A stretch of DNA of 64,000 nt from Periplaneta americana (lineage: Eukaryota; Arthropoda; Insecta; Blattodea; Blattidae), in assembly GCF_040183065.1 (NCBI RefSeq), contig NC_091123.1, forward strand, positions 11,078,001 through 11,142,000, given 5' to 3'. The position numbers were made by a program, and so were the translations under genes. A model generated the notes under the pieces. That model saw nothing but the letters and a program-made list of their open reading frames with translations, searched no databases and had not been told where the DNA came from. Position 1 is the stretch's first letter. Each line of letters begins with the position of its first letter. Shown here piece after piece: positions 23,791 through 33,289 of this stretch.

Positions 23791-24074
23791 TACTGACACA
23801 GATTTTAGCCAACAGTTAGGCCTACCGCATACTTAATTTCCATAAATAACTCCTTTTTTATTTCTTTTTTGTAAGCAGATTATGACAATATTTTCAAACT
23901 TAATTAAGCTTTCTTCAATTTATAACATTTCCGTATAAGGGAGTGTGTAATGACAGCCAGACCAAGTTTAGGCTATAGCAATGTCTGAAAATCGAACCTA
24001 CAAAGAGAATTAAAACAATTGCAATGCAGATAATGACAGTATTGCAATAACAGGTGTTTGTTGTGGAAGCTGTG

Positions 24075-24330
24075 GTGGTTTTTTGATTGGCTATTTTACG
24101 ACGTTTTATCAACTGCTATGGTTATCTACAGTCTGAATGAGGTGAAGGTGATAATGGCAGCGAAATGAGTCCAGGGTCTAGCGCCGAAAGTTACCCAGCA
24201 TTTGCTGTTAACGAGTTCAGGGAAAACCCCGGAAAAACATCAACCAGGTAACATGTCCCAACCAGGATTTCAACCCGGAACCGCTCATTTCACGATCATT
24301 TATGCTAACCGTTACTCCACAGTGATGGAC
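24075..24330 (-). mobile_element. tRNA-derived SINE (family 2), degraded copy
   Basis: Follows the same order as the copy at 6373-6630: GGCTATTTTACGACGTTTTA at the tail end, then GAAAGTTACCCAGCATTTGC, GGGAAAACCCCGGAAAAA and CTAACCGTTACTCCACAG at the head. The B box is mutated (CAGGATTTCAACCCGGAACC on plus), so pol III activity is unlikely. Confidence 0.8.
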
Positions 24331-24414
24331 GGCTATGGTTGTACGATGCTATCGATTACAACGATAGTAGTGTTGATTATAATACTGTGATGCGGGAAAA
24401 TAGAAAGGCATGAA

Positions 24415-24495
24415 CTTTCGCCCTCGGTTAGGCTTAAATCCGCGATCCTCGGATACAATGGCGGTCATTCTAACCACTGCAGGACCGAGTACCAT
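24415..24495 (-). pseudogene. tRNA-like fragment (SINE head)
   Basis: On the minus strand GGTCCTGCAGTGGTTAGAAT is an A-box-like start and GGATCGCGGATTTAAGCC is a B-box-like T arm. It is degraded and has no recognisable clover-leaf acceptor match, so I read it as a SINE head or tRNA pseudogene. Confidence 0.4.
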
Positions 24496-24539
24496 GAGTT
24501 GATCGCGATAACAACCGTCTCGGTGCGTGTATTTGTGAA

Positions 24540-25220
24540 CTCTTAATTATTTTCGGTCCGGTATTGTCTGTGAAAGTGCAAGGCAGGCGTCAGAAATAAC
24601 CCGGGGGTGCACATTGCTTGTAAAGAAGCGGTGGCTTTCACATTCCTGACAAACAGCGCGTCCATGAAATCAGCGTGCTCTTAACGGTAGAGGGCCTTGG
24701 TCTCCCATCCCGAGACTGAATCACTTCCGTATCAATCCTGGAGTTTGGCTCGGTAATGAACCCGTCTTAATTTCAGGGAGCTTTTCCTATCATCTTCAGT
24801 CCTCCACATTTCACGATGTTGTGTTCGTATCGTGACTGGAGGAAGAAATGGTTGTCATTAAACGGCGCACACTCTCTCCTTATGCGTGTTACGCAGCAAT
24901 TATTATAAACACTATACTAAGAAAAGGTTTGTCAAATTATCCAGGAATGTATTCTTAGAGATTCTTATTTATCGTAATCCCAACGTTCCCACTGCCCGAA
25001 TTCCCTCCCTTCTCTGATTTCTACTTCAGGAATCTAAAAGGTCTTCCAATAAGAATGCCCTACTTTTAACATATAGCCTAACAGCTGCGAGTTTATGAAG
25101 CTGTAGCAGTCATATTCGGTAAAGAGAGAAGTTTTATATGATATTCTTATTTATTTATTTATTTATTTATTATTTTGCTAATAATTGCAACATAAAATAT
25201 AAAATATACAGAAAAACTTT
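24540..25220. other. Spacer between SINE head and RTE-like copy 2
   Basis: GC-richer to about 24870, then AT-rich with a short TTTA array at 25148-25172. No gene recognised. Confidence 0.45.
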
Positions 25221-25267
25221 AGCTTATTGAATTTGCTATTCCCAAGAAACTAGTTCGATTAATTAAA

Positions 25268-25976
25268 ATGTGTCTCAGTGAAACGTACAGCAAAGTCCGT
25301 ATAGGTCAGTTTCTGTCAGATGCGTTTCCAATTCACTGTGGGCTAAAGCAGGGAGATGCACTATCACCTTTACTTTTTAACTTTGCTCTAGAGTATGCCA
25401 TTAGGAAAGTCCTGGATAACAGAGAGGGTTTGGAATTGAACGGGTTACATCAGCTGCTTGTCTATGAGGATGACGTGAATATGTTAGGAGAAAATCCACA
25501 AACGATTAGGGAAAACACGGGAATTTTACTTGAAGGAAGTAAATCCCGAAAAGACAAAGTATATGATTATGTCTCGTGACCACAATATTGTACGAAATGG
25601 AAATATAAAAATTGGAAATTTATCCTTTGAAGAGGTGGAAAAATTCGAATACCTGGGAGTAACAGTAACAAATATAAATGATACTCGGGAGGAAATTAAA
25701 CATACAATAAATATGGGAAATGCCTGTTATTATTCGGTTGAGAAGGTTTTATCATCCAGTATGCTGTCAAAAAATCTGAAAGTTAGAATTAAAACAGTTA
25801 TATTACCGGTTGTTCTTTATGGTTGTGAAACTTTGACTCTCACTTTGAGAGAGGTATGTAGGTTACGGATGTTTGAGAATAAGGTGCTTAGGAAAATATT
25901 TGGGGCTAAGAGGGATGAAGTTACAGGAGAATGGAGAAAGTTATATAACGCAGAACTGCACGCATTGTATTCTTAG
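25268..25976 (+). pseudogene. Reverse transcriptase pseudogene of RTE-like copy 2 (two frames)
   Basis: Frame one (25268-25579) covers palm motifs; frame two (25530-25976) covers [13 protein letters not shown] to EWRKLYNAELHALYS. The switch is caused by loss of bases between GAAG(C)AAGTAAA and GAAGTAAA as compared with copy 1, a deletion between short direct repeats. The catalytic YADD is YEDD. Confidence 0.8.
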
Positions 25977-26059
25977 GACATAATTAGGAACATTAAACCC
26001 AGACGTTTGAGATGGGCAGGGCATGTAGCACGTAAGGGGAATCCAGAAATGCAAATAGA

Positions 26060-26242
26060 GTGTTAGTTGGGAGACCGGAGGGAAAAAGACCTTTAGGGAG
26101 GCCGAGACGTAGATGGGAAGATAATATTAAAAGGGATTTGAGGGAGGTGGGATATGATGATAGAGACTGGATTAATCTTGCACAGGATAGGGATCGATGG
26201 CGGGCTTATGTGAGAGCGGCAATGAACCTCCGGGTTCCTTAA
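26060..26242 (+). pseudogene. C-terminal end of RTE-like copy 2
   Basis: Encodes VGRPEGKRPLGRPRRRWEDN and the terminal YVRAAMNLRVP. The same tail occurs in copies 3, 4, 5 and 6, giving an easy family marker. Confidence 0.8.
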
Positions 26243-26289
26243 AAGCAATAAGTAAGTTAGTAAGTAAGTAGGTAAATAAGTAAGTATTA

Positions 26290-26860
26290 TTATGCTACTG
26301 GTGAAAATATTCCTGATCTAGTAACAGACTGCCAACGACCTTGCTACTAACGTCACAAAAACGTCGGATCTTCCCTCATGGCATGACGTCACCTGTTGTA
26401 AGGACGCATGTACCGGATTTTAAACTTAAAGCGCAAATTAGTGTTGGTTCACGTCGGAGTGAAGGTCGATTGCGATCGCACATTGCACCGGGTTGGAAAT
26501 TCTTTATTGTTTCATCATCAAGAGAAAGAGAAAGTATCCGGCAGCACAAGAAATAGAATCCAAAGTTTTGACAACATACACATCACCTTTGCGAATGTTT
26601 AGGTCTTGTGGAGTGAAATAATCGATTTGGAACACTGGTTATAGTCAGTCACATCTTAGATGTTTAGTTGGTTGCTCTGCCCATATATTGGTTTCGCTGG
26701 TCAGCATACATTGTATAGCCCCCGCTGGTTGTCTCAATTGTTGCACTTCAGATGTTTTATTTGATTTTGTTTCATTTAATTTTTTTGACAAAGAACTAGG
26801 TACGTCTTTCTCCTTGAGAATTGACCGTCACCAAGAAATGCAATATCCTCTCATCGCTAC
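26290..26860. other. Spacer between RTE-like copy 2 and the GA minisatellite
   Basis: Two overlapping short plus frames have no family match I know. Nothing else is seen. Confidence 0.4.
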
Positions 26861-27770
26861 AAAGGAAATACAAGGAGAACAAGGGGAATACAAAAACAAC
26901 AAGGGAAAGATAATTAGAACTAGGGAAATACAAAGAGAAAAATGGGAAGAGAAGCGAAATAAGGGGAATAAGAAGAACATGGAAAGACTAATAGAATAAA
27001 GAGGATACCAGGAGAACAAGTTGAACATAAGGAGAACAAAGGGAATACCAAGAGAACGAGTGGTAGACAAGGAGAATAAGGGGAATATAAGGAGAACAAA
27101 TGGAAGACAAGGAGAATAAGGGGAATACCAATAGAACGAATGGTAGACAAGGAGAATAAGGGGAATACAAGGAGAACAAATGGAAGACAAGGAGAATAAG
27201 GGGAATACCAAGAGTACGAATGGTATACAAGGAGAATAAGGGGAATACAATGAGAACAAATGGAAGACAAGGAGAATAAGGGGAATACCAAGAGTACGAA
27301 TGGTATACAAGGAGAATAAGGGGAATACAAGGAGAACAAATGGAAGACAAGGAGAATAAGGGGAATACCAAGAGTACGAATGGTATACAAGGAGAATAAG
27401 GGGAATACAAGGAGAACAAATGGAAGACAAGGAGAATAAGGGGAATACCAAGAGTACGAATGGTATACAAGGAGAATAAGGGGAATACAAGGAGAACAAA
27501 TGGAAGTCAAGGAGAATAAGGGGAAAACAAGGGAAAACAAATGGAAGACAAGGAGAATAAGGGTAATACAAGGAGTACGAATGGAAGGCAAGGAGAATAG
27601 GGGGAATACAAGGAGAATAAGTGGAACACAAGGAGAACAAGAGGAATACATGAAGAACAGGACAATACAAGGAAAACGAGGAGAATACATAGAAAACGAT
27701 AAGAGATAAGGGGAACGAGTATAAGCAAGGATAATAAGAGTAACTGAAGAAGAACAAGGGAAATAGAAGG
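26860..27770. repeat. GA-rich minisatellite; core unit 80 bp (two 40-bp halves)
   Basis: In the core, TGGTATACAA recurs at 27221, 27301, 27381 and 27461, exactly 80 bp apart. Each unit has two related 40-bp halves sharing GGAGAATAAGGGGAATAC. Flanks (26860-27200 and 27500-27770) hold degenerate versions. The inverse strand lacks stop codons in all frames over much of the array, which produces overlapping Pro/Ser/Leu/Phe open frames up to 331 codons; these are repeat artefacts. Confidence 0.93.
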
Positions 27771-27971
27771 AAAAACCTCGGAAAAAACAAACAGTAATAA
27801 GTCCGAACGAAAATGAGACTCACTGCAGAGAGGGACTCCAGAATGACAGGAAAATGAGCCTGCAGCCTGAGCTACGCCGTGGCAACCATTGTAAATATAA
27901 GTCTGAACAAGTTTGTAAAATTTAGAACTTTAGATTTGGGCTGCATTTCCAGCTGCAGACGAATTGCTATA

Positions 27972-28070
27972 TTTATTTATTTAATATGACAGGATTAAGG
28001 CCATAATTTTTTCTCTTCCATCCTATCAAATAGTACATAGAAATACAAAAAATACAACAGTGACAAAATA
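27972..28070 (-). mobile_element. LINE 3'-end fragment (minus strand)
   Basis: A TATTTATTTATTTA run followed by GACAGGATTAAGGCCATAAT and CTCTTCCATCC is the inverse of the AAGGCCTTA...CCTGTCA-like 3' ends of LINEs in this window. No coding part is seen. Confidence 0.4.
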
Positions 28071-28382
28071 ATACAAATTAAATTAAAGCTCTATAGAGGG
28101 TCAGCAGGGTCAAAGAACACAACAGAACACTATATGGAAATGCCTTCATATTAAAACTTCACATATATGTATAACTTCACACGACAATATTGGAAATTTC
28201 CAGAAAACCGTCTTTGTGCCTTCTTAGGTTGATTTTTTATCTATCAGCATCTTGATGTGAATGGTCCAAATTCGTGTGAACAACCGAATGTCAACCGTAT
28301 ACTTACTTTACTGTACTGATTGCATATTAGAACAGACTGTGAAAAATATAATTTACATAACTCATAAGCAAAATATATTCTC

Positions 28383-28925
28383 ATGGAGGCAGATAGAAAT
28401 TTTTTTTCTCCCACCATGTTAATAATCTCAAAACAAGTGAATATACAAATTTTGGCCACTCGAGCGCAATTACAAGGGCCGGAGAAATACGTTTCCCTGG
28501 GGCCGTTTACAGAAAAAACACAATTTTACGGAAAGATTTATCAAAAGAGATACAACAATTATTGAGCTATTTTTCAACCTATTCCCCACCGGGAATGAGA
28601 CATTTGTCCTTGTGTCGTAAAAGTCAGCCGCCTGGGATCAAAACCAGTGTGTGACAGCCGTCTGCACCTCTCTGTTGATCCAACGGTATGACAAATGTCT
28701 CAATTCCGGTGGGGAATATGTTGAAAACGAACTCAACAATTGCTGTATCTGTTCCAATAAATTTTTCCAATGAAATTGTGTTTTCTTTCTGTAAACGGCG
28801 CAGGGAAACTTATTTTTACGGCCCTCGTAATTGCGCTCAAGTGGCCAAAATTTGTATAAGCACTTGTTTTAACATTATTAACATTCTGGAAGAAAAAAAT
28901 TAAATTTTTATCTTCTCCCACGAGA
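28383..28925. repeat. Large inverted repeat, arms about 230 bp, spacer about 85 bp
   Basis: Left-arm blocks ATACAAATTTTGGCCACT, GTTTCCCTG, CCGTTTACAGAAA and TATTCCCCACCGG-AATGAGACATTTGTC recur inverted in the right arm (28690-28910). Arms are roughly 85% alike. The spacer (about 28605-28690) contains no gene. Open frames in both arms are mirror images of each other. It may be a foldback element; no target duplication was identified. Confidence 0.8.
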
Positions 28926-28929
28926 GTGT

Positions 28930-29728
28930 TTTCTTGTTAGCTTAATGACGTACTGATATACCAAGGCATGCACTAGCTGCTGAAACTGAGGCCTGACCTC
29001 GCCAGGAGAAGCGGATTTGCATAGTCTTATTCTTCTTCACAGCAAGCTGGCCCATCGATCAAATGACGCGAAATGATTTAAGCTGAGCGTTTTTTTTCTA
29101 TTTGATTGAGTATCTCTTTCTTGATTGATTTGTTTCTTAACTGCTTTTGAGATTGCCTGGTTCTCAGTTTCATTGGTTTGTTTGTTGTTTGATGCTGATT
29201 TGTTTGTTTGATTGATTTATGGTGTCAGTCGAAAGTTTAAAATGCCCAGTTCATTACGCTGACATTCTGAAATGAATTCTTTTGTACTGCACCTAAAATT
29301 ATTAAACTAACTGCTATTATTACATACTGAATCGAAGTTTATTCTCGCAGCAAGATGGCGTTATTACCTGCAGTAGTAAATTCTATTTTAAATGGATAAT
29401 TACTATAATATAATATTATACATTTTTAGACAGTAACACTCTACTAAACTTAAGAACGCAAATAAACGAATTTCTCATAGTATTTTATCATTTATTATAT
29501 TTTAAACTCAATTATCTGTATTTACTTTATGCAGAATACAATATTCACGTCACTCGAAGATCAGCTCAAGCGCGAACTTCTTCACTTAGAGGTTGTTGAA
29601 CTCGCACTAAAGACAGAAATCCGTTTCATTGTTGATACAGATGTCTAAGAAAGGTTCATCTAAACACCACACTTCTCTGTCTATGGCTGCCAACGCAGAT
29701 TTTCACGTACGGTAATTAATTATAAAAT

Positions 29729-29729
<1 letters not shown>
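28930..29729. other. AT-rich spacer, nothing recognised
   Basis: Contains a TGATTGATTTGTTT-rich stretch near 29100-29220 but no clear unit or gene. Confidence 0.45.

Positions 29730-29789
<60 letters not shown>
29730..29789 (+). repeat. AAT microsatellite
   Basis: About 20 perfect AAT units. Confidence 0.95.
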
Positions 29790-29944
29790 GAGAAAGATGC
29801 GCTCGAAGGAGCATTAAAGTTTGGCACACTGCACTGTTTATATTTCGTCTTTGATGAGGTCAGTCAGCGATCCTATTCTATTTCTGCACTCTGAGAAGTG
29901 ATAGAATTCACACTTTTTTACACAGAATTTACACACGCATTTCT

Positions 29945-30340
29945 CATCAGGTTAGTGGAATCTTGAGTTTTGACACATTTTGTGGTGGTATCCGTGTATT
30001 GCGAGTCCAACGATGGCATATCTTTGCGGTTGGTTCGGTTTGGTCCAATCCCTGTATATCATGGCATCTGTGCAGAAGAAATTACTATCAACCCCTCTCT
30101 GCTTTGTCGTCCTTCGTGCGATAACTTCGTTGTAGGATTCGTTGGATGGTAAGGCCATTTTCATCCCTAGATCCTAAGGTTTCTCTAGCAAGTAAGTACA
30201 TATAACTTATCTGTTCGGTGCTAATTTTCCTGCTCCAAGTGCTCTCTTCAAAAATCTGGCCTTGACGTTTTCGATTCTTTCCATATCGCTGATTGATAAC
30301 TTGTCCCAAATCATTTCTAGTCCATAATTATAAAATATTA
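29945..30340 (-). pseudogene. LINE C-terminal fragment (family Y)
   Basis: On the minus strand the frames read LEMIWDKLSISDMERIENVK and ARFLKRALGA, then LARETLGSRDENGL, then MALPSNESYNEVIARRTTKQ, TDAMIYRDWTKPNQPQRYAI, and VGLAIHGYHHKMCQN. This resembles the end of insect non-LTR retrotransposon proteins, where R-x-W and HGFHHKIC-like motifs recur. One or two frameshifts break it. I cannot name the clade. Confidence 0.65.
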
Positions 30341-30429
30341 GATGACGTTAAAACCTGCATGGCGTTAATACCTTCACTTACCCAAACGGAGCAAAAATCT
30401 AGCACCACATTACAAATGAAACCTTAATG
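30340..30429 (+). repeat. Left part of a tandem unit split by the hAT element
   Basis: CACATTACAAATGAAACCTTAATG here joins, across the hAT element, to AATAATCTAGGAATAAAG at 33296. The joined text matches the intact unit CACATAACAAATGAATTCTT then AAGGAATAATCTAG at 33470-33510, so this is the pre-insertion site. Confidence 0.7.
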
Positions 30430-30831
30430 CAGTGGTTCGCAACCGGTGTGTCGCGGAGCCCCATGGAGTGTGTCGTGAAATGTTGAATTTGAAAAATACA
30501 TTTTACGCTATCTAGAAAGTCTCTTTGCAACGTATTTTTTAATTTACAAAGAAGTCTTTGATTTGGTACATTTTATTTCGAGACAGACTTTACCAATGAA
30601 ATTTGAACACCTGCAACAATGCGTAGTAATTCGTTTACTCTTCCCACTTAGTAATAAACAGAATTTAGGATCGTCAGAACATATTGGTCAATTTCAATAA
30701 CTTAGGCCTACGTGTGAGCAGGTGACAGTGCGACTATTTTATCAAAAGTGCTTTATTTATATTTTATCGTGGGCAAATTTTTAATTCGAAAAAGACAATC
30801 TGAATCAAATTCTGTTAAATGACAGCAATGC

Positions 30832-31232
30832 TATAGTCCCGTCGCTCTAATTTCCGGCAGCCAATCGCGTTACAGGTCGGCTACATTTAAACGTGTGCGT
30901 CTTGTGATTCGCTAAGGAAGACGTTATTCATTTCTTAAGGCTCGATAAATACTCAGTATAATCGCCCGCCATTTTGGCTCTTTCGTTGGCGTTCGCAGAA
31001 AGCACACGAAGACGTTATTTGCTGAATTACAGTGCGTTTGATTTATTATCATAGGAGCTACGACATGATAATGTTTAACGGTGTGGCAAATAGATTCCTC
31101 GTCTGGTAGCTCGGCAATGAAAGAACAAAAATGGCGAACGATACTACCTACCTAGACTTTATAGAGCCTTCACTTCCTAAGACGTAAGCAAAGAGGAGGA
31201 GTCACGCCGGGAATAACAGCGTCGCGACTATA
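30832..31232. mobile_element. MITE of about 401 bp (family M2) inside the hAT element
   Basis: Starts TATAGTCCCGTCGCTCTAAT and ends with the inverse of TATAGTCGCGACGCTGTTAT. The interior is GC-richer than its surroundings and has no open frame. I recognise no coding parent. TATA at each tip could be part of a TA target. Confidence 0.75.
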
Positions 31233-31279
31233 ATTCAAATAATGTGAGTGAAACTTCCCTTCAGGGTTCACAAAAAATT

Positions 31280-31614
31280 ACTGCGATTCGTAAATATAGT
31301 GATGAATACTTGCAATATGGTTTTACGTGGCGTGGCGATAAATATAAACAAAATCCCGAGTGCCTTATATGCGGAATGTTTTGTGAAATCAGTCGATGGT
31401 GCCGAATAAATTAAAAAAAGTGTTTATAACTGTCGTTCTCAACGTCACAATTGTGTGAATCTGCATTTTCTAACATGAAAATAGTGAAATCTAAACAAAG
31501 AAACAGACTACTGCATCTTGAAGATGATTTATGTGTTCGTCTGTCAACCATAAGGCCACATATAGAGAAACTCTGTGCAACCCACCAAGCGCAGACTTCA
31601 CTTAAATTTAAATA
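31280..31614 (+). pseudogene. hAT transposase remnant: BED finger joined to C-terminal dimerisation end
   Basis: The first part reads RKYSDEYLQYGFTWRGDKYK followed by PECLICGMF, a BED-type zinc finger start with its first Cys pair (C-x2-C). The second part reads SQLCESAFSNMKIVKSKQRN then LEDDLCVRLSTIRPHIEKLC and ends in LKFK-stop at 31614, the typical hAT C-terminal end. The catalytic core between them is gone. The plan resembles ZBED5-type hAT proteins. A stop and frameshift lie at the junction. Confidence 0.8.
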
Positions 31615-31726
31615 GGTGCGGTTTCAAAAACGACAATAAAAAGCTTTTATTGAACATCCAGCATAGATAGGTTGGGGTTTTTGACACATACCTTTGGTTT
31701 TTTCTAATGCCACTCAAGTTGCTGCT

Positions 31727-31936
31727 TATTGCGTGTCAACATCAACCTATCTACAACATTGGATGTCTGACTATACAAAGAAGTTGTTACCAGTGTTGAA
31801 CGGCGTTTCAGAACCTTTTTCTTGCATTTTCATCATGAAACCGAAATATGTGTGGTTAACTATGTTTTTAATATAAATTTTCTTTGAATTCCGCTTAGAC
31901 CTTGTAAATCTTAGACGAAAGGAAGGTTAAAAACGA
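31727..31936 (+). repeat. Direct 210-bp repeat, left copy, beside the mariner-like element
   Basis: Begins ATTGCGTGTCAACATCAACC and ends GGAAGGTTAAAAACGACA. The right copy is at 32880-33090. I count two substitutions between copies (TCAGAACC versus TCAGCACC, and GTAAATC versus GTAAGTC). Confidence 0.93.
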
Positions 31937-31946
31937 CATATATATA

Positions 31947-32859
31947 CAGGGTGTTTCAAAAATACGGGGCATAATTTCAGGTACGTATTTCCCACATGTA
32001 GACAATCAAAATAGTTCATTACAACATGTGTCCGGAAATGCTTCATTTCCGAGTTATGGCCTTCACAACATTGAAATTCACCGGAACGTTTTTCTTTCCG
32101 CAGGTCGTTGTCATTACAGAAGATGTTCAAAATATCCACCTCCTGCTTGAATACAGACCTCACATCGATGTCTCATTGACCTGCGAACACGATCCCAAAC
32201 TCCAGGAGTATTGCGTATGTCCTCAGAACATGCCACAATTCGATTCCGAAGGGATACCAAATCAGGCACCGGAGACGAATAAACCAATGATTTTAAATGG
32301 CCCCACAAGTAGAAATTGACTTGCAACGCTACCCTTCGTGTGCTGATAGAAGGAGTCATGTTCACAGCCTCCAGAATCTCCTCCTGTAATTCTGGAGTTG
32401 TAGATCTTGTTCGTCCCCTTCCCAAACCAGGAGAGTCAAATTTTCCATACTCGTACAGACGGTAATGGAGACGTACAAATGTCTTCCGATCTGGACATTG
32501 TCGCTGTGGGTACCTCTCCTGGTACAAACGACGAGCCAACGCAGCATTGCCGTCCGCCTTACCGTACGTGAAGTGTATTTCTGCCAGCTCTTGATTTGAA
32601 TACATGTCGCACAGTCTAACGCCTACACAACACTGACTGTAACCTTCGCCTCGGAATGAACTGTCAGAGTGCCCTCTTAATGTCTCCTTTGACGGCAACG
32701 ACCTGCGGAAAGAAAAACTTTCCAGTGTATTTCATTGTTGTGAAGGCCATAACTCGGAAATGAAGCATTTCCGGACACATGTTGTAATGAACTATTTTGA
32801 TTGTCTACATGTGGGAAATACATACCTGAAATTATGCCCCGTATTTTTTAAACACCCTG
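31947..32859 (-). mobile_element. Internally deleted mariner-like element with about 165-bp terminal inverted repeats
   Basis: Ends are CAGGGTGTTTCAAAAATACG and, inverted, CAGGGTGTTTAAAAAATACG, flanked by TA (31945-31946, 32860-32861). The inverted repeats run about 165 bp with few mismatches, which is unusually long. The interior encodes a short fused transposase derivative on the minus strand. The element sits between two direct 210-bp repeats in the hAT element. Confidence 0.88.
32114..32605 (-). CDS. Truncated mariner-like transposase: DNA-binding N-terminus joined in frame to C-terminus
   Basis: A 163-codon open frame from ATG at 32605; an open frame extends to 32698 but without an ATG, and relatives start near MYSNQELAEIHF. 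Residues about 5-75 form the helix-turn-helix region (HFTYGKADGNAALARRLYQE, YPQRQCPDRKTFVRLHYRLY, TTPELQEEILEAV). Then, after STRRVALQ, the frame jumps to the conserved end FYLWGHLKSLVYSSPV and CEVCIQAGGGYFEHLL. The whole DDD/E catalytic centre is missing. The join is in frame and the reading frame is intact, so a DNA-binding protein without cleavage activity could be made; whether it is expressed is unknown. Confidence 0.8.
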   Translation of the reverse strand: MYSNQELAEIHFTYGKADGNAALARRLYQERYPQRQCPDRKTFVRLHYRLYEYGKFDSPGLGRGRTRSTTPELQEEILEAVNMTPSISTRRVALQVNFYLWGHLKSLVYSSPVPDLVSLRNRIVACSEDIRNTPGVWDRVRRSMRHRCEVCIQAGGGYFEHLL

Positions 32860-32879
32860 TATATATTTAGAATTTTCGA

Positions 32880-33090
32880 TTGCGTGTCAACATCAACCTA
32901 TCTACAACATTGGATGTCTGACTATACAAAGAAGTTGTTACCAGTGTTGAACGGCGTTTCAGCACCTTTTTCTTGCATTTTCATCATGAAACCGAAATAT
33001 GTGTGGTTAACTATGTTTTTAATATAAATTTTCTTTGAATTCCGCTTAGACCTTGTAAGTCTTAGACGAAAGGAAGGTTAAAAACGACAA
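32880..33090 (+). repeat. Direct 210-bp repeat, right copy
   Basis: Second copy of the repeat at 31727-31936. It lies inside the hAT element after TTTAGAATTTTCG. The two copies were probably adjacent before the mariner-like element jumped into the TATATATA between them. Confidence 0.93.
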
Positions 33091-33289
33091 AATTCTCGTA
33101 CAATGAACAGTAAACATCTCCCCGTCCGCTGTAAAATATTCTACACAGAGTTCCACCACATTTTTCTCCAGAAGAAAAGCATTGGTTGTTGTTATTATAA
33201 TATTATTAACAAAAACAAATAAGTGTGTCGCGATATCGTGGGCGTTCAGTAAGTGTGTCGTCAGTCAAAAAAGGTTGGGAACCACTGCC

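Larger units (their letters stand above)
25222..26290 (+). mobile_element. RTE-like LINE copy 2, 5'-truncated
   Basis: The longest RTE-like copy here. It starts within reverse transcriptase ([20 protein letters not shown]), continues with [20 protein letters not shown] and the catalytic region [11 protein letters not shown], and ends with GRPRRRWEDNIKRDLREVGY and AMNLRVP before a GTAAGTTAGTAAGTAAGTAG tail. The motif is YEDD in place of YADD. A deletion near 25533 and a small frame break near 25975 inactivate it. Confidence 0.88.
30430..33287 (+). mobile_element. hAT transposon with perfect 8-bp target duplication; holds two further elements
   Basis: CCTTAATG is duplicated at 30422-30429 and 33288-33295. 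The ends are CAGTGGTTCGCAACCGGTGT and, inverted, CAGTGGTTCCCAACCTTTTT. The interior carries the two ends of a transposase (31250-31615), a MITE (30832-31232) and a mariner-like element (31947-32859). Without the nested pieces the hAT copy is about 1.5 kb, a deletion derivative. Confidence 0.92.

Noticed and set aside
26828..27823. Minus-strand open frame of 331 codons with Pro/Ser/Leu/Phe-rich repeats, plus two overlapping frames of 256 and 160 codons
   Set aside because: All come from the 80-bp minisatellite; three frames of the same strand are open at once with the same rotating repeat, and there is no promoter, splice pattern or known domain.
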